A stretch of DNA of 64,000 nucleotides from Diphasiastrum complanatum (GCA_029204225.1 CM055103.1:55559592-55623591); one strand, 5' to 3'. Counted from the first letter of the stretch, positions 9,707 through 21,629 are shown. Numbers and translations are program-made. The notes: generated by a model from the letters alone, not told the origin.

Positions 9707-11265
9707 CATTCATTGATGATTTTAGTAGATTTTGTTGGATCTATCTACTAAAGAGCAAGGATGAAGTGTATGATGTCTTTGTCAAGTTCAAGAATGCAAG
9801 GGAGAACCAATTTTCCACAAAGATCAAGTGTTTGAGAGGTGACAATGGTGGTGAGTACATATCTAACAAGTTCAAGGCCTTTTGTGATGAGCATGGGATC
9901 AAGAGGGAGTATACAACATCAAGGACCCCAAAACAAAATGGAGTGGCTGAAAGGACGAATAGGACTTTATGTGAAAGTGCTAAAGCTATGAGGTTAAGTG
10001 CCAATCTTGACAAACCATTTTGGGATCAAGCTTTGTTGTGTGCCAATTTCTTGTGCAATAGGTGGCCGAGTGCTATTTTGGATGGAAGGACACCTTTTGA
10101 GATGCTATTCAAGAGGAGGCCGAGTGTCAACTTTCTAAGAACCTTTGGATGCACATGCTATGTCAACATTACTCTTGATGATAGGACCAAGGAGGATCCA
10201 TCTTCAAGAAGAGGTATTTTTGTTGGATATAGTGAGGTGAGTAAAGCCTACAAGGTTTACATTCCTTCTACTAACAAAGTGATTGTTGGTAGAGATGTCA
10301 GTTTTTATGAGAGGAACATTCCAAAGGTGTCTTCAAGCATGATTGATGGTAGAGTGGATGGATCTAACATTCTTGATGTTGATGAGAAGGATCTTACTTT
10401 GGATGGTGGTGATGATGGACCTTCATCAAGTCAAAAGCAAAGGAGAACATCAAGAGAAAGACAAGTACCTTCAAGGCTCACATATGATCAAAAGGGTAAG
10501 CAAGTAGTTTCTGGAAATTATGTTGCTTTCCTAACCTCTTTGGATGAGCCTACAAGTGTAGATCAAGCAAGGAAAGAAGAGGAGTGGATCCAAGCAATGG
10601 TTGCTGTAAAATCAAGTATTGGATCTGGAAAACAAAGTTTGTTCAATGACTTTGATGGTCAAGTTGAAGATCAAGAAGTTGATCTCAAAACGCTTCAACT
10701 AGTCAAAAGGGAAGTTGGCAATTTGGAGCTAGTCAAAAGCATCAAAGGAGAGGTAATTGGCAAAGATGTTATGGATATATTTTTACAACATATTGAAGAC
10801 TCAAGTAAGGTCAAAGGAGCAGCAAGGAATTGTTGTTCAAGTTTACTTTACTTGTTCTATCTCATGTTTGAGCATTTTCATGTGGATGTGTGCAAATTGT
10901 CAAGATATGGTAAAACTAGCTACATTGGTGAGCACTGTTTTGATGTTGGATTTGTACTAGCATTCTTGGCTGGTTTTGCTGATCAAAATGAAGCTATTGG
11001 AGGTTCATTATGTCACTCATTCATGGTCAAGTCATCAAGTGATGATGGCATCTTGTGGCAAGATGAAGATGGAGGCCCATTCATGGAGTATCATGGTGGA
11101 TACAAGGCAACGAAGGACAAAGGAGGAGGAGACATGCAAGCAAAAGTTGATCACTACATTTATTGGTTCTTTGCTGTATTTTTCCAGAGATTTCAGAGCT
11201 GGAAGCATGGTGGAATCATTTCATTTACATTCTATTTGATTCTTCATGTTCTAGTCACATTTTGA
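9697..11265 (+). CDS. copia integrase fused to unrelated sequence in place of RT
   Basis: 522 codons. The integrase core is clear: FIDDFSRFCWIYLL, LRGDNGGEY, KQNGVAERTNR, so the second D and the E are present, and the in-frame HSD just upstream supplies the first D. The integrase C terminus continues through SRRGIFVGYS and SRERQVPSRLTYDQKGKQ to EEWIQAM at about 10599, exactly where RT should start. From 10600 the protein matches nothing I recognise in copia for 222 codons, yet the frame stays open to TGA at 11263. No RT motif is present. It may be a captured segment or the ruins of a large rearrangement. The ATG at 9697 is internal, not a start. Confidence 0.85.
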   Translation: MYVTFIDDFSRFCWIYLLKSKDEVYDVFVKFKNARENQFSTKIKCLRGDNGGEYISNKFKAFCDEHGIKREYTTSRTPKQNGVAERTNRTLCESAKAMRLSANLDKPFWDQALLCANFLCNRWPSAILDGRTPFEMLFKRRPSVNFLRTFGCTCYVNITLDDRTKEDPSSRRGIFVGYSEVSKAYKVYIPSTNKVIVGRDVSFYERNIPKVSSSMIDGRVDGSNILDVDEKDLTLDGGDDGPSSSQKQRRTSRERQVPSRLTYDQKGKQVVSGNYVAFLTSLDEPTSVDQARKEEEWIQAMVAVKSSIGSGKQSLFNDFDGQVEDQEVDLKTLQLVKREVGNLELVKSIKGEVIGKDVMDIFLQHIEDSSKVKGAARNCCSSLLYLFYLMFEHFHVDVCKLSRYGKTSYIGEHCFDVGFVLAFLAGFADQNEAIGGSLCHSFMVKSSSDDGILWQDEDGGPFMEYHGGYKATKDKGGGDMQAKVDHYIYWFFAVFFQRFQSWKHGGIISFTFYLILHVLVTF

Positions 11266-11400
11266 CATGTAAAATTGATGTAAGAAATAGTGAAGCATCC
11301 CGAGTGGACACTATTCTCTATATCAATTATGGTTGTTTCTATTTTGAGCATTACATGATCATTGAAAGGAGGTCTATTCTTAGGAAGAAGATCATTCTTA
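10600..11400 (+). other. non-RT segment filling the RT/RNase H position
   Basis: About 800 bp between integrase-linker sequence and the RNase H tail. The first 222 codons continue the integrase frame. The segment lacks the KARLVAKG, QMDVSNAF and YVDD blocks seen in the neighbouring young element, in all frames I read. Composition is similar to the rest of the element. Origin unknown. Confidence 0.7.
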
Positions 11401-11639
11401 TGATGGATCAAAGTTCTATTGTCAAAAACTATGCTAGGAGCAAGCATATTGAGATAAAATATCATTTTGTGAGGGAGCGAGTCATTGCAAAGGAGGTGGA
11501 GCTTCAACATGTGTCTTCAAGGGAATGTGTAGCTGATATCTTCACCAAAGCATCGGGAAAAGACTTGTTCATGAAGCATAGGACTTCACTTGGAGTATTA
11601 TCAAAGTCTATGCTAAAACTAGTTGAAGAGGGAGTGTGA
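11401..11639 (+). pseudogene. RNase H C-terminal remnant of second copia
   Basis: Reads MDQSSIVKNYARSKHIEI, HVSSRECVADIFTKASGKD and SLGVLSKSM up to the stop at 11637-11639. This is the end of copia RNase H. The upstream RNase H catalytic part is missing. Confidence 0.88.
11622..11634 (+). other. polypurine tract of second copia
   Basis: TTGAAGAGGGAG directly before the 3' LTR. Confidence 0.8.
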
Positions 11640-12284
11640 AAGATTCAACTAGTTTCATCACATTTTGCAATATTTTCATCTTTGGCATATTGAGGCCAAA
11701 ACTTGTTTCAGACTTAGAGGTTGACTTTTCAAAGTTCATTAGTCTAAATTTCATTTGAATAAACACTTTTTGAAAGTGTGGGAAAGATAGAATGCGAGTT
11801 TGAGTAGATTCAATTTGAATAATTTGGGTACATTGAATCTAGACCCAAAATTAGTAGGGTTAGCATTTTGGTGGGAAAGCCAAGTGGCCAAATAGGGTTT
11901 GGACCTGTTATAAAAGGATGTAACTCGTGGAGAGAGTGATCTTCTCTCTTCTCTATTTCATTTCATGCTTATACATGGTTCTCTTGGGTTCTACTATCCA
12001 TTGGTGCACTATCTTGGTGATTGCTTGCAATTCTATGTGTAGAATGATCTATATTTGTTATTTTTGGATCCACACGTGTGAAATACAGTAGCTTGTTGGT
12101 TTTGTATGGACAACAATAATACATAATCATTTCATTCAAGTTTGATCAAGTTCTATTAGTGTTTGCATCTGAAATTGTGTGTAGATGCTGATTTTTCTAC
12201 GTTGGTGAGATTGGTAGTGTATTTCTCTTTCTAACCAAAGATCATTCAAGTAGATTGGATCTTAAGGGTCTGAAATCTTTCACA
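11635..12284 (+). repeat. 3' LTR of second copia
   Basis: 650 bp, TGTGAAAG...TTTCACA. TATA TTATAAAAGG near 11909. Contains the uninterrupted target site of the young copia. CACACGTGTG near 12072 (the 5' copy reads CACACATGTG). Confidence 0.94.
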
Positions 12285-12541
12285 TTAATTTTCAAAATTT
12301 CTCTTTCAATCAGAGTTATCTTTAGCCAACGTTATCACGCTCAGCAAGCTGAAGTTATTGCTTCAAGCCATTGTACTCACTGTTGATATTTATCAGAGTG
12401 CAATTTAGTCTCACTACTGCGTCGTTCATTTGCGCAATCTACTTGAATACTTCTGCTGCTAACTGTTGCGTTTCTGTTCCTACAAGCCTATGCTCTGAGC
12501 AACCGAGCCTCTGCTGCACTCACGGCCACCGTTTTACGACA
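12285..12541 (+). mobile_element. right part of the LTR of the oldest copia element
   Basis: Continues the LTR broken at 741. Ends ACGACA at 12541, next to a primer site. More GC-rich than the surrounding LTRs. Confidence 0.65.
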
Positions 12542-12556
12542 TGGTATCAGAGCAGA
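12542..12556 (+). other. primer-binding site of the oldest copia, initiator tRNA-Met
   Basis: TGGTATCAGAGCAGAC follows the LTR end. Confidence 0.88.
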
Positions 12557-15500
12557 CATTTCAGTAATCTGCATTTCTACTGCAGATTATCAGTCTTGTT
12601 TCTATCAAGACGTCTTTCTAGGAAACGCACAGCCCACAATATTATGACAGTCGTTGTTTCTACCAACGATCTTGTTCAGCCAAAATGGACGAAATCGTTC
12701 ACGAACAATTTCGCAACACACGACACGAAATTGTTTTGCGACACAAAATCTTTCTTGCTCCACGAATGGCCAAGAAGATCAGCCAAGTACCATGGGGTAC
12801 AAATATTTGATCAGATATTATGACCTCAACAGAAGTATTCTAGATCGTGGCTAATCTGCCACTCTTGTAATTCGCGATTAGTTGATGTTTAATCTTTTCT
12901 AATCTATAAGTTACACGACACGACACAAAAAAGTTCGTGAACTATATACTTTCTGTTTGATGCATGATACCAATGCTAGTAAGCAAGACAAGAAGTCAGA
13001 AGACGAAAAATCATGATTTGTGTTTATGAATCCAGCAGCTTGTTTCCCATGTCATTAGAGATAAATAACATGCAGAACTAGTTATGTTCGTTGATAGATT
13101 GAGTGTGTTCAATTTATCATGAAAAAAATTGTTAGACCCGTACTTGGTTATTTGCACAGAGGAATGGAAAAAATTGCAGAGAATAGGACAATTATCAACT
13201 AGTAATCATGATTTTGCTATTTTCATGCTGAGGTTATTAAACCTCCAATGTTACATGCCAAGTGTGGATTATTGATTGGGAAACTGCTGTTATGTTTTTA
13301 TTCTTTGATGATATGTTGTTAAGAACCATAGACTTGTTGAAGTATATTGTCCTAGTCTGTGTGTGTTTTTGTATTCCTTGGAAAATCTTTGAAATGTATA
13401 CTTCCTGCTTGATATGAACTTGTGAGTTATGAAAGAGGAAGTTGATGGAAAAGATTGGAATAAGACATGCAGAACCTTGTAAGGAAGAGTAGGAGAGTTG
13501 TAACCATGTTTGAACTTCTGGGTTTTTTGGTTGATGACTAAGGTTGTTGTTTGTTGTCTGTGTTTTCTCAAAGAGGAAGAGATTGTGTTCAACCTCTTCT
13601 AAACTTTGGAACGTAGTATATTACAGTTCACGGAAGTGGCAAATCAAGTGAGAGGATAAAGCTTTGATCTCTTGACTGCTATTGAACTAGTGGGTGGACA
13701 GTTGTTGTAGCCTGCTAACGAACTGGAAGAAACTGTGCTGGCTGTAGAAACCAGTGAGAACAAAGTTTTTTCCTTGTGGATCTTTTGCATGAAAAAGCAC
13801 GATCTTATTACCTCTTTTTTTGGGCATGGAATAGCATTGATGGGGGAAGATGTGAGCTCATCCAATGATGCCATCCATTGCTGCTTGGAAACAAATTGGT
13901 TTTCCCAGTAAAGGGCATAGTTGGGAGGTACTATTGGATGGAACTTGAGCGCACTTTGGAAACCCTAGGTTGGCCATCGTGACATCGATTGTTGCTAGTT
14001 GGTGCTATGAGATTGGAGGCTGTTGGAGGAATCAACCATTGCTTGATTAATGAAAATGTTTGCAGATACTCACTGTCAGATACTCGTTGTTGGCACGTTG
14101 ACTGTTCGCTGGTATTGAGTGCTGTTGAAAGCTTCAGGCACCTCATTTCTTCCCTAAAATCAGCTGCATAACTGCGTTGGAAGACTGCATGGGAAAATCA
14201 TTGGTGATTGGATGATCATTAGCTTCATCCTACCATATTGATTTTGCTCATCATGGATTTTTGACCATGGCTCGTTGTGTGAACTAGTGTGACAGTCTAG
14301 TATTCCATCGATGGCAAGGTGTGGAAGAATGAAGTATGGCAGATGTGGTTGTGGCGGCTGGAGGAATACTGGAACGAGGCTAAACCCTTTCTAGAGGCTA
14401 ATATTAGAAAATCCTTTTAGGGTTTTCATAACCTACAAGTTGGTTTACCTTTTGCATGAACTAAAAGTAAGGGTTCTGGCTTTTTGCATGGTTGAGAAAG
14501 ACATTGCATTGGGGTTTTAAAATTGGTTATCCAAATAAACCTTTATGGGATTTAAAGAGTTATTGAACTGTTTTGCATGTGAAGAGAGCCTATGATTGGT
14601 AATGGTTATTCCATCGTCAGCTACTTTTCCAACAATGCATGGAAACAATTTATAATGGATTACCATAAGTAAATTTTATATATTGATTCTCTAGACCATA
14701 ACCGAGGATGAGTGAGAAGATATAAATTTTGCTATCCTAACAGGTTGTCTATGAATTTGGTTCATAGATTTAGGATTGACGGCAAGATATTCGTTCCTCA
14801 TGGGTTACCTTTTTCAAGATGGTACTCGGTGGTATTGTGCTTGATGGTGACTAAACTTTGGAAGCTAAGTTCTTCCCAGATTGAAAGTTAAAGTTTAATT
14901 TTTCTTTTTTGTTGAATTTCAAGTTTGGTTAAAATTTGAAATCTGCTACTTGTCTGGTATATTTGTAGTTGATACTAATTAGAAATGGGTCAAGTGAACG
15001 TTTGTGCAAGATACTCATCAAAATTGAATTTAAAACCATCAAACAATATGAAATGGCCAGATAGAATGAGTGGTGACAGGACTCTTTATCCAAGCAGTGA
15101 AATCTTGTTTGGATACAATTTAAGAGTTATTGAAATCCTATTGGTAGGATTTTCACTCATGTAATTTGTATTATAAGTTTGGATATTTTTTGTTAATATT
15201 GACGGACTAATGCCAATTGGACCAGTTAATAAAGGAAAAACAGTCCAATTGTATTGGAAAATTTGTAATTGCTAGGAACTGATCAAAAGTAACAAACTGA
15301 TTTCATTTCCGGTTAAGTCCTATGGTGGATTGTATATCAGTGATTCCACCCAAGTATAGGATAGAAATGATATTGTTTAAAACTTTTTTCCTACACTAAT
15401 TCATTTTTTTAACATTTACTAATGTCTTTATATCTTCGTTGTACCTTAGTTGAAATTTTTTTTCAGGGGACTGAAAATTCTAAGGGGGGAAGAATAGTGG

Positions 15501-16140
15501 ACATCAGAGGTAGTAAGTGTGATCGGGAAATGTATTTCACAGTTAGGATTTTGTAATCCTTGTAAATAATTGCTTAATATTGGATATTAATTTCCTGGAT
15601 GGAATTCATTCAATTGAGTTCATAACTGATATCTTTGTAACCAATGAGTTTATCCGCAGTTTGAATGTCAATTGTGATGTTAGAAGTAGAATTTGATACA
15701 TGGATTACATTGGATTTGTTAGTTGACAAAAGCTTGTCCCTAAAGTTGATGCATCAGTAGGGTTTTGAAGCTTCTCGCTAACCTGGAAGGATCAGAATAT
15801 AAGATTGAACTGTGTTAATTCTTCTGTTGAAATCACAGGATCAGATTTGGATCTGTGGTGTCTGTTGCTTCATGACTGAAGCCTGCAAACATGGTAATCT
15901 GTGTTTAGGATGGAAATAAGTAAGAACTACATATGAAGAGAAAGAAATGACTCTGCTGGGTTGGAAACGGGTCTGTTAGCAGTAGCGCTGTTGGCCGTCG
16001 AAACACAATAAAACTTTGTTTCTTTTCCCCTTGAACCTGTCATGAACCTGCATGTAAGGAAAACCTGTTGGGGAAGCATTGATCCCAACTTTTTTTTGGG
16101 GAAGCTTTTGGCCGCTGTCAACGCTTCAAATGAAGAAGTC
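12557..16140. other. unassigned interior, no coding supported
   Basis: Probably the decayed interior of the oldest copia plus later insertions. I find no gag, protease, integrase or RT motifs. Short reading frames lack recognisable domains. A purine tract AAGGGGGGAAGAA at about 15482 could be the polypurine tract of a retroelement, but no LTR could be matched after it. Confidence 0.5.
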
Positions 16141-16204
16141 TGATGAATGCATGTGACGTCCGAGGGCGCCTCCCTCGTGTAACCACCCTGTAATCACCCT
16201 GCAT

Positions 16205-16232
16205 GCTCTCTCTCTCTCTCTCTCTCTCTCTA
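16205..16232. repeat. (CT)n microsatellite
   Basis: About 14 CT dinucleotides. Confidence 0.9.
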
Positions 16233-16272
16233 GCAGATCGCGAGGGCCAGAAAGCTCATGGAATGAGGAGGT

Positions 16273-16290
16273 GGGGGGGGGGGGGGGGGA
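16273..16290. repeat. poly-G run
   Basis: A run of G of about 17 bases. The length is prone to sequencing error. Confidence 0.8.
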
Positions 16291-16593
16291 GCCGGGTTTG
16301 ACCTTTTAAGCATGCAAAACATTTTTGTGGGGTGCGTATTGGATTATTGGGTTTTCCATGAGTGGGTGGGGTCGAGATCCCATTTTTTGAAGTGAGTTGG
16401 ACAAGTTTGGGTTTTTAAATTTATGGGTTGTAGATGGATTTTAATCCTAAGTCGAAAAAATGGTTTTTGGGCTTAATTTCTTTATTGTGGCTTCACTAAA
16501 CGGTTAGATGCCGGTTTGCTAGGAGTTGTTTTTTTGTGGGGTTTCGGACAGTTTTCACACTTCCCGTTCCAATTTTTTGTTGTGTTGGCAGTT

Positions 16594-17932
16594 ATGGCCG
16601 ACATGGAACATGAATTGTTTGGTGAGGGGGTGCCATCACCAGTACGAAGTGTGGGAAGCCCAGACAGTGATCCGCAATCTATTCTGGATGTGATAAGCAA
16701 AGCACTGCTAGAAATCCACCAAATCCACTAGAGTAACAAGCAGCGGCGGGACGAGCAAATGAAATTTCTGTTATCAAAGCATGATGAGGCATCTTCGTCA
16801 CACTTAGAATTTCACCCATAAGTTTTTTCGGCAGACAAGAAGTTCAAGTAGCCGACAGTGGTGGAATCATGGATTAACAGGTGGAACGATTATTTTGGTC
16901 TGCATGGAGTGCATGAGGAGAAGAAAATTTCTTCAGTACTGATTTTTTTCGAAGGTAAAGCCATGTCATGGTGGCGAGACCTAGATCCTAAGACAGTCAC
17001 TTGGGATGGTTTTCGGGAGGTTTTCCTGAAAGCATTTATGACTATGGATGAGAGGGACTTGTATCGGCATTTTGTTGAGCTCAAGATGGGGTCGCATGAC
17101 TTGGACACATACGGCCAAGAGTTCATGGACCTCCTAATTAAAGTGGTGCATTTTTCCAAAAAGTATGTAGAGTGGCAATTTGTGAATAAATTGCTAGGGG
17201 ACTTTCAAAATAAATGCAAGCGCAATCCTTTGAACTCGTTGGAAGATGCCATTGGGATCGCACGAGTGTACGATCAGACGGTGGTAGCTTCTAGAAAATG
17301 GGGGCAGGAAAAGGCTCAACAAATTTTCGACCGCAAAAGAAGTCAAAAAATTTTGATGAACTTGAAGAAATGGCTTATCAGAAACCGAAATCAGGAAAGA
17401 AATTGAACCTAAGTCATCAGTCAGAGACGTCTTTAAACAAGGACAATGTTTTAATTGTGGTAAGGCAGGCCATATGGCTAAAGAGTGTCCGTTAAAGAAC
17501 AAGTCCTCATCAAATCTTACAACAATTGATTTGCCAGCAGGTAAGATGAAAATTGATGTTATTAATAGTATTTGTGAATGTTAATTCAGTACATTGTCTT
17601 TTGGTCCTCACAATTTGTTTCGCGTCAGGGGCAAGTTGTTAGGGAAAGATGTGAATGTATTGTTTGATTCAGACAATACTCATACTTTATTAATTCTCAA
17701 CTTGTGCAGAATCTCCATGTACCTACCAAGCCAAGTGACCCCATAGATATGTGGTTAAGCTTGCGTCATGTGCAAATACTGAAGTTTTTGATGTAATGGT
17801 TTTGGAATTGGAGCTAGATCTTCAAGGCCATGTTGAGAAAGTTAATTTCCATGTTCTAAACCTAGGCCAATTGGACGTAATATTAGCCTATGAAACAATA
17901 ACATATCGCGCAGATTCCGACGTGGGTGTCTG
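16594..17932 (+). pseudogene. decayed Ty3/gypsy gag-protease
   Basis: From about 16594 a frame reads MADMEHELFGEG, then stops interrupt it. 16858-17406 reads a Retrotrans_gag core (WINRWNDYFGLHGV, GKAMSWWRDLDPKT, FREVFLKAF). A frameshift follows, then a CCHC zinc knuckle CFNCGKAGHMAKEC at about 17446-17487. After another break comes a protease-like stretch: FDSDNTHT at the active-site position and LGQLDVILAYE at the conserved end (17860-17895). The usual protease triad DSG is degraded. Homology stops at about 17900, where a motif-rich unrelated segment starts. RT, RNase H and integrase are absent. Confidence 0.8.
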
Positions 17933-18075
17933 ACGTATGTTCGAAAATTTCATAATTCGTCGCAATCCGACACGTCGAAGTCCGACGTCCCAGTAAAAAA
18001 TCTGAAAATCAGAGTCCGACAATCGGGAAATATGGGCGGCAACCAATTTTTGAAAGGCACGTTGGAATCCGACAT
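17911..18075. repeat. cluster of TCCGAC motifs
   Basis: TCCGAC occurs five times in about 160 bp (near 17916, 17965, 17980, 18016 and 18068), with several ACGTC/GACGT words between. GC-rich compared with both flanks. Confidence 0.6.
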
Positions 18076-18083
18076 TCAGACGA

Positions 18084-19250
18084 CCCCATACTTAATCACT
18101 AAGGAACACTAGAGTATATGTCCAACCAATTTAGTTGAATCCCAATAATTCAGTTTATCATTCTTGGAATCCTTCGGATCCGGTATCCAAGTGAGCACTC
18201 TGGGATACAATTACTAATGAATTGAGTCTATTCCTCAACTAAGAAATACTCACCCCAGAATTCAGTATATCCTATGCACACAATTTTTTGATGAACCCAA
18301 ATGACTCAAAAATTATGTGTCTTACAAGCAATATACACAAAACAAACGGTTTTCGGTGAATTTTCTTCACACTGTCTGTTTTACCAATTAACTTCCACAA
18401 GAGTAAATCAACTACTCAAGTTAATTGCTCATGATTTAGAAATCTTAAATGTCTAGGTGCAACTCTTGATTGTACTAGTACAACACCACATTTTGATCCT
18501 TATCCAAATCACTCTTAAGTTAACCTATAGATCTATCAGAACAAATTTGTTAACTTTGCAAGTAATTGTCAAAACACAATACTTGATCATATGTCTATGT
18601 TCATCAACTAGATTAAGTGCACCAGATAACCCTATAAATCAGGAATACATAGTAGATCCAAACAAGATTAATCGTGCCTATATGAGAATAATCTCACTAT
18701 GACCCAGTACATAAACACATATATCCTTATCTGGCAGATTCTTCCAAAATCCACATGTTACTCACATATCTCACTAAGAATCTTGTAACTCAGCTACTAA
18801 AGAATTCTATTTCTCTTGAGTAAATAACATATCTGGAAAATCACTGAAGTGAATAATTCCACATCACAAGTTTTCCAACCATCATACTTTTACAATCATA
18901 ATTTCTGCATCCAATCAACCTACTTTAGATCTTAGTGTACAAACCAAGATTAGGCTGACTTATACAGACATCTTTGGGTTAAGATTAAAAATTTATTCCA
19001 TCTGATCCAATCAACGGAATCTTAATCTTTACCACCATTATTCATAATCATAAATATCTAACAGCTCAAACCCCCAAAACTCTTCTAGTTCTAGATTATT
19101 CAAAACAATCACTAGAGATTTCCTCTATTCTCACTGGATAGTTCCACCATTGCACACATACTGGATTCCACAAAAGAAATCTATGCAACTGGTTGATCCC
19201 ATGAAAGTCTTATTCCTATAATTTTCTTCTCTCCCCTTTTAAAAAAAATT
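18084..19250 (-). repeat. dispersed non-coding repeat, second copy at 63.4 kb
   Basis: 18110-18500 aligns collinearly with 63400-64000. Shared words include ACTAGAGTATATGTC, CTCTGGGATACAAT, TTGAGTCTATTCC/CTGAGTCTATTCC, TTACAAGCAATATA, TTTTACCAATTAACTTC and ACAACACCACATTT. The 63-kb copy lies beside a minus-strand LTR, so this is probably interior of the same LTR family on the minus strand. No protein-coding potential is visible. The left edge at about 18084 abuts the TCCGAC cluster. Confidence 0.75.
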
Positions 19251-19419
19251 CCATGATTTCGATTAAAAAGTTATTAGGAGACAACGTATAAGATATCAAA
19301 GATTTGAAAAAGTCAGTAATGAGTACCCGATACTATTACAACCCGGGATCCTATCTCAATTAATAGAAACATTACTTTCAATAATCAACTATCAAATAGA
19401 GATAATCATTTGGGCTCAG

Positions 19420-19845
19420 GAAGTCTAAATTCGACATGACCAATCTAGACGAAGCTCATTACTGTCTAGGTATTCAAATCCAAAGAGACAGAAATATAGC
19501 AAAGATACATTCACAATGTCTTAATCAGATATAATTTGATGAATTGCAAATTAGCTCTCTCACTAATGGATCCAAGAATCGAGATGTCAAAGGACTAGTG
19601 TCTCCAAACAATCGAAGAGAAGGAGCAGATGTGTGAGTATCCTTATCATTCGATAATAGAATCTCTTATGTACGCAATGATCTGTACCAGACCAGACATA
19701 GCTTTTGTAGTCAATTCCTCGAGTCAGTATATGATCCTAGTATAACACATTCGAAGGCTCTAATCAGAGTCATGAGATATCTTCGAGCTACTATGGACTT
19801 TTGCATTTGTTATGGAGGAGTCGACAATGACAAACTCAAAAAAAT
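19420..19845 (+). pseudogene. copia RT C-terminus / RNase H scrap
   Basis: Reads LDEAHYCLGIQIQRDRN, the end of copia RT. Further on, across frameshifts, it reads ISYVRNDLYQTRH-like text and HSKALIRVMRYLRATMDF, matching the conserved (LMYA)..TRPDI and HWKA.KRILRYL.GT.DF blocks. Stops and indels throughout. No LTRs found on either side. Confidence 0.7.
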
Positions 19846-19849
19846 GCTT

Positions 19850-21190
19850 GAAGGCATAGCTCATGACCCATTAAAAGGTGCTTGGACTATTCACAATCCA
19901 AATGACATCACTCTATATGCATAGGTGTCCCATTTGGTGGCAAAGAAAATTTTGTTGATTTGAAAGGGTGACTTGTGCTTGATTACATCTATTGAAACTA
20001 TCCATAAAGCTATTCACAAAATTAGATTCTCATAAAAAGTGGTACTTGACTTCAAAGTGTTTTGTACATGTATGGAATAAAAGATTCTTTGCCAAATTAA
20101 TGCTATTGTAACTATCACACAAGATGGAAATAGCACTAGAAAGCACAACCTTTGTTGTTTCTTGCTAGGCTAAAAAAAACAACATTTCCAAGATGAAAGA
20201 CATTTCCATCCTATTATAGATTTCCTATCATCTATATTTCCTCCCCAATCAACATTTGAATAATCAAGTAACGTAGACATACAAGTGCATCTCTAATATA
20301 CTAATTTTAAAAAATAGAACTTTTCGGAAGTCCACTAATGCATTTTCTAATTGTCATAGAAAAAGTTTACTTTTTGGGTAGTGCATAATGTTTTTGTGGG
20401 CAGTAAAGTGCTCGTAAAACATTTCGAAAAAAATCATAGAAAAAAAAACACCTACAACATTTTTTTCAATGTCATGGAAATTAGAATATTATATAGTTTC
20501 TTTTGTGTGTCCACTATAAGTTTGACAGGGTTGAAAAATTTCAAATATGCGATAGAGAAGGTATTTTGACATTTTGAAAAGGAAAATTGAGATGATTGTT
20601 CTTTAAGCCCCCTAGGCTGGCATGTTGGCTTGCTATCCTAGCCTATAGGGCTCACGAACATTTTTTTATGGTAAAATTTATGGTTTATAGCTCAGAAGTT
20701 GAAATGTGAGTTTTTTTCAAAAAAAAAAACATATTTCGGTCATGTACATATATAAGGAAGCCTGTTGACCCAACATACACCAAACCACTAGCATCAATAG
20801 TGATGTATGGGTTTGAGTATTGTACAATACAATTTAGAGCTCTATATGAATGACAACAGATTCCTAGTGAAAGCAAAATAATTGTGATTAGGCATATGCA
20901 TGAGATCTATATAGTAGCAAGTGTGATAATTGAGAACTATGAGTAAAGAAGCCATATGAAATCATCCACAAAGTGTGTAGTTGCAACTTAGACATCCCTT
21001 CTATAATTTAAATGGAAACATATATAAAACAAGAGATACCCTGCGCAGAAATGTGCAAAACCAAATTGATTTCAAAAAAGTTTGCCCCAAATTTTTTGGG
21101 CAGAAGCTTGTTTCCACCAAATTCAACCCAATTTGATCACCAAACATAAATCTTCATGCATTTAACCATGAACCTGTCATAAAATGGTGG
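19850..21190. other. no recognisable feature
   Basis: AT-rich. I see no domain, RNA gene or repeat boundary here. Confidence 0.5.
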
Positions 21191-21195
21191 TAGAC

Positions 21196-21629
21196 ATTGC
21201 CTCAGAAACTGTGGTCGGTTCCTGCACAAAGTACCAGGCCGGATCATCCATAAATCTAAATGGAGGCTGTCTGGACCTATTCGACCTCCTGGGTTGAACT
21301 TCGGTCCTCTGATGTGGGTTGATTCATTGAGGATCTAACTCATTTTCTGAGTCAGTGTCGAGATTCTGCAGTTGAATCTCTAGATTGGAATTGATTGGCT
21401 GTTCAATCCGTGACTCGGAATTACCAGCAGCTTTCCCTTTGTGGTCAAGGAACTGGTCTTCCATGAAAATGACATCTCTACTGGTGAATGCCTTCTCGGT
21501 ATCCAAATTGTAGAGTTTGTATGCTTTATGATTTTGGAAATAGCCGATAAAAATCATTTTTCTGCTCTTGTCATCTAGCTTTTTTCTTAGATCCTCAGGG
21601 ATTTGAGAGAAAGCAATGCATCCAAACAC
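21196..21629 (-). pseudogene. copia integrase C-terminus and pre-RT linker
   Basis: 21324-21629 reads FGCIAFSQIPEDLRKKLDDKS, GYFQNHKAYKLYN and RDVIFMEDQF, the conserved copia integrase C-terminal region. It runs to a stop after ENELDPQ. After a break the linker RRSNRSRQPP and EPTTVSEAM follows to about 21196. The next expected block, RT, is missing. Confidence 0.85.

Larger units (their letters stand above)
742..12284 (+). mobile_element. second copia element (RT-less), host of the youngest one
   Basis: The LTR begins TGTGAAAGATT at 742, is split by the young copia insertion, resumes at 7001 and ends CTTTCACA at 7552. The 3' LTR runs from 11635 to 12284. Ignoring the insertion, the LTRs are about 648 and 650 bp, with roughly 15 substitutions and one 2-bp indel (about 2.3%). 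Both carry the TATA box TTATAAAAGG. Internally it encodes gag, protease and integrase, and then, where RT and most of RNase H should be, about 800 bp of unrelated sequence. A short RNase H tail and a polypurine tract follow. It can only have moved with enzymes supplied by another element. Flanks TTACT/TTAAT fit a 5-bp target duplication. Confidence 0.93.

Noticed and set aside
12371-12823. 150-codon plus-strand frame
   Set aside because: Crosses an LTR end and a primer site, so it cannot be one protein; no gag motif.
17911-18075. DRE/CBF binding sites
   Set aside because: The DRE core is RCCGAC; all copies here read TCCGAC, so the match is only partial.
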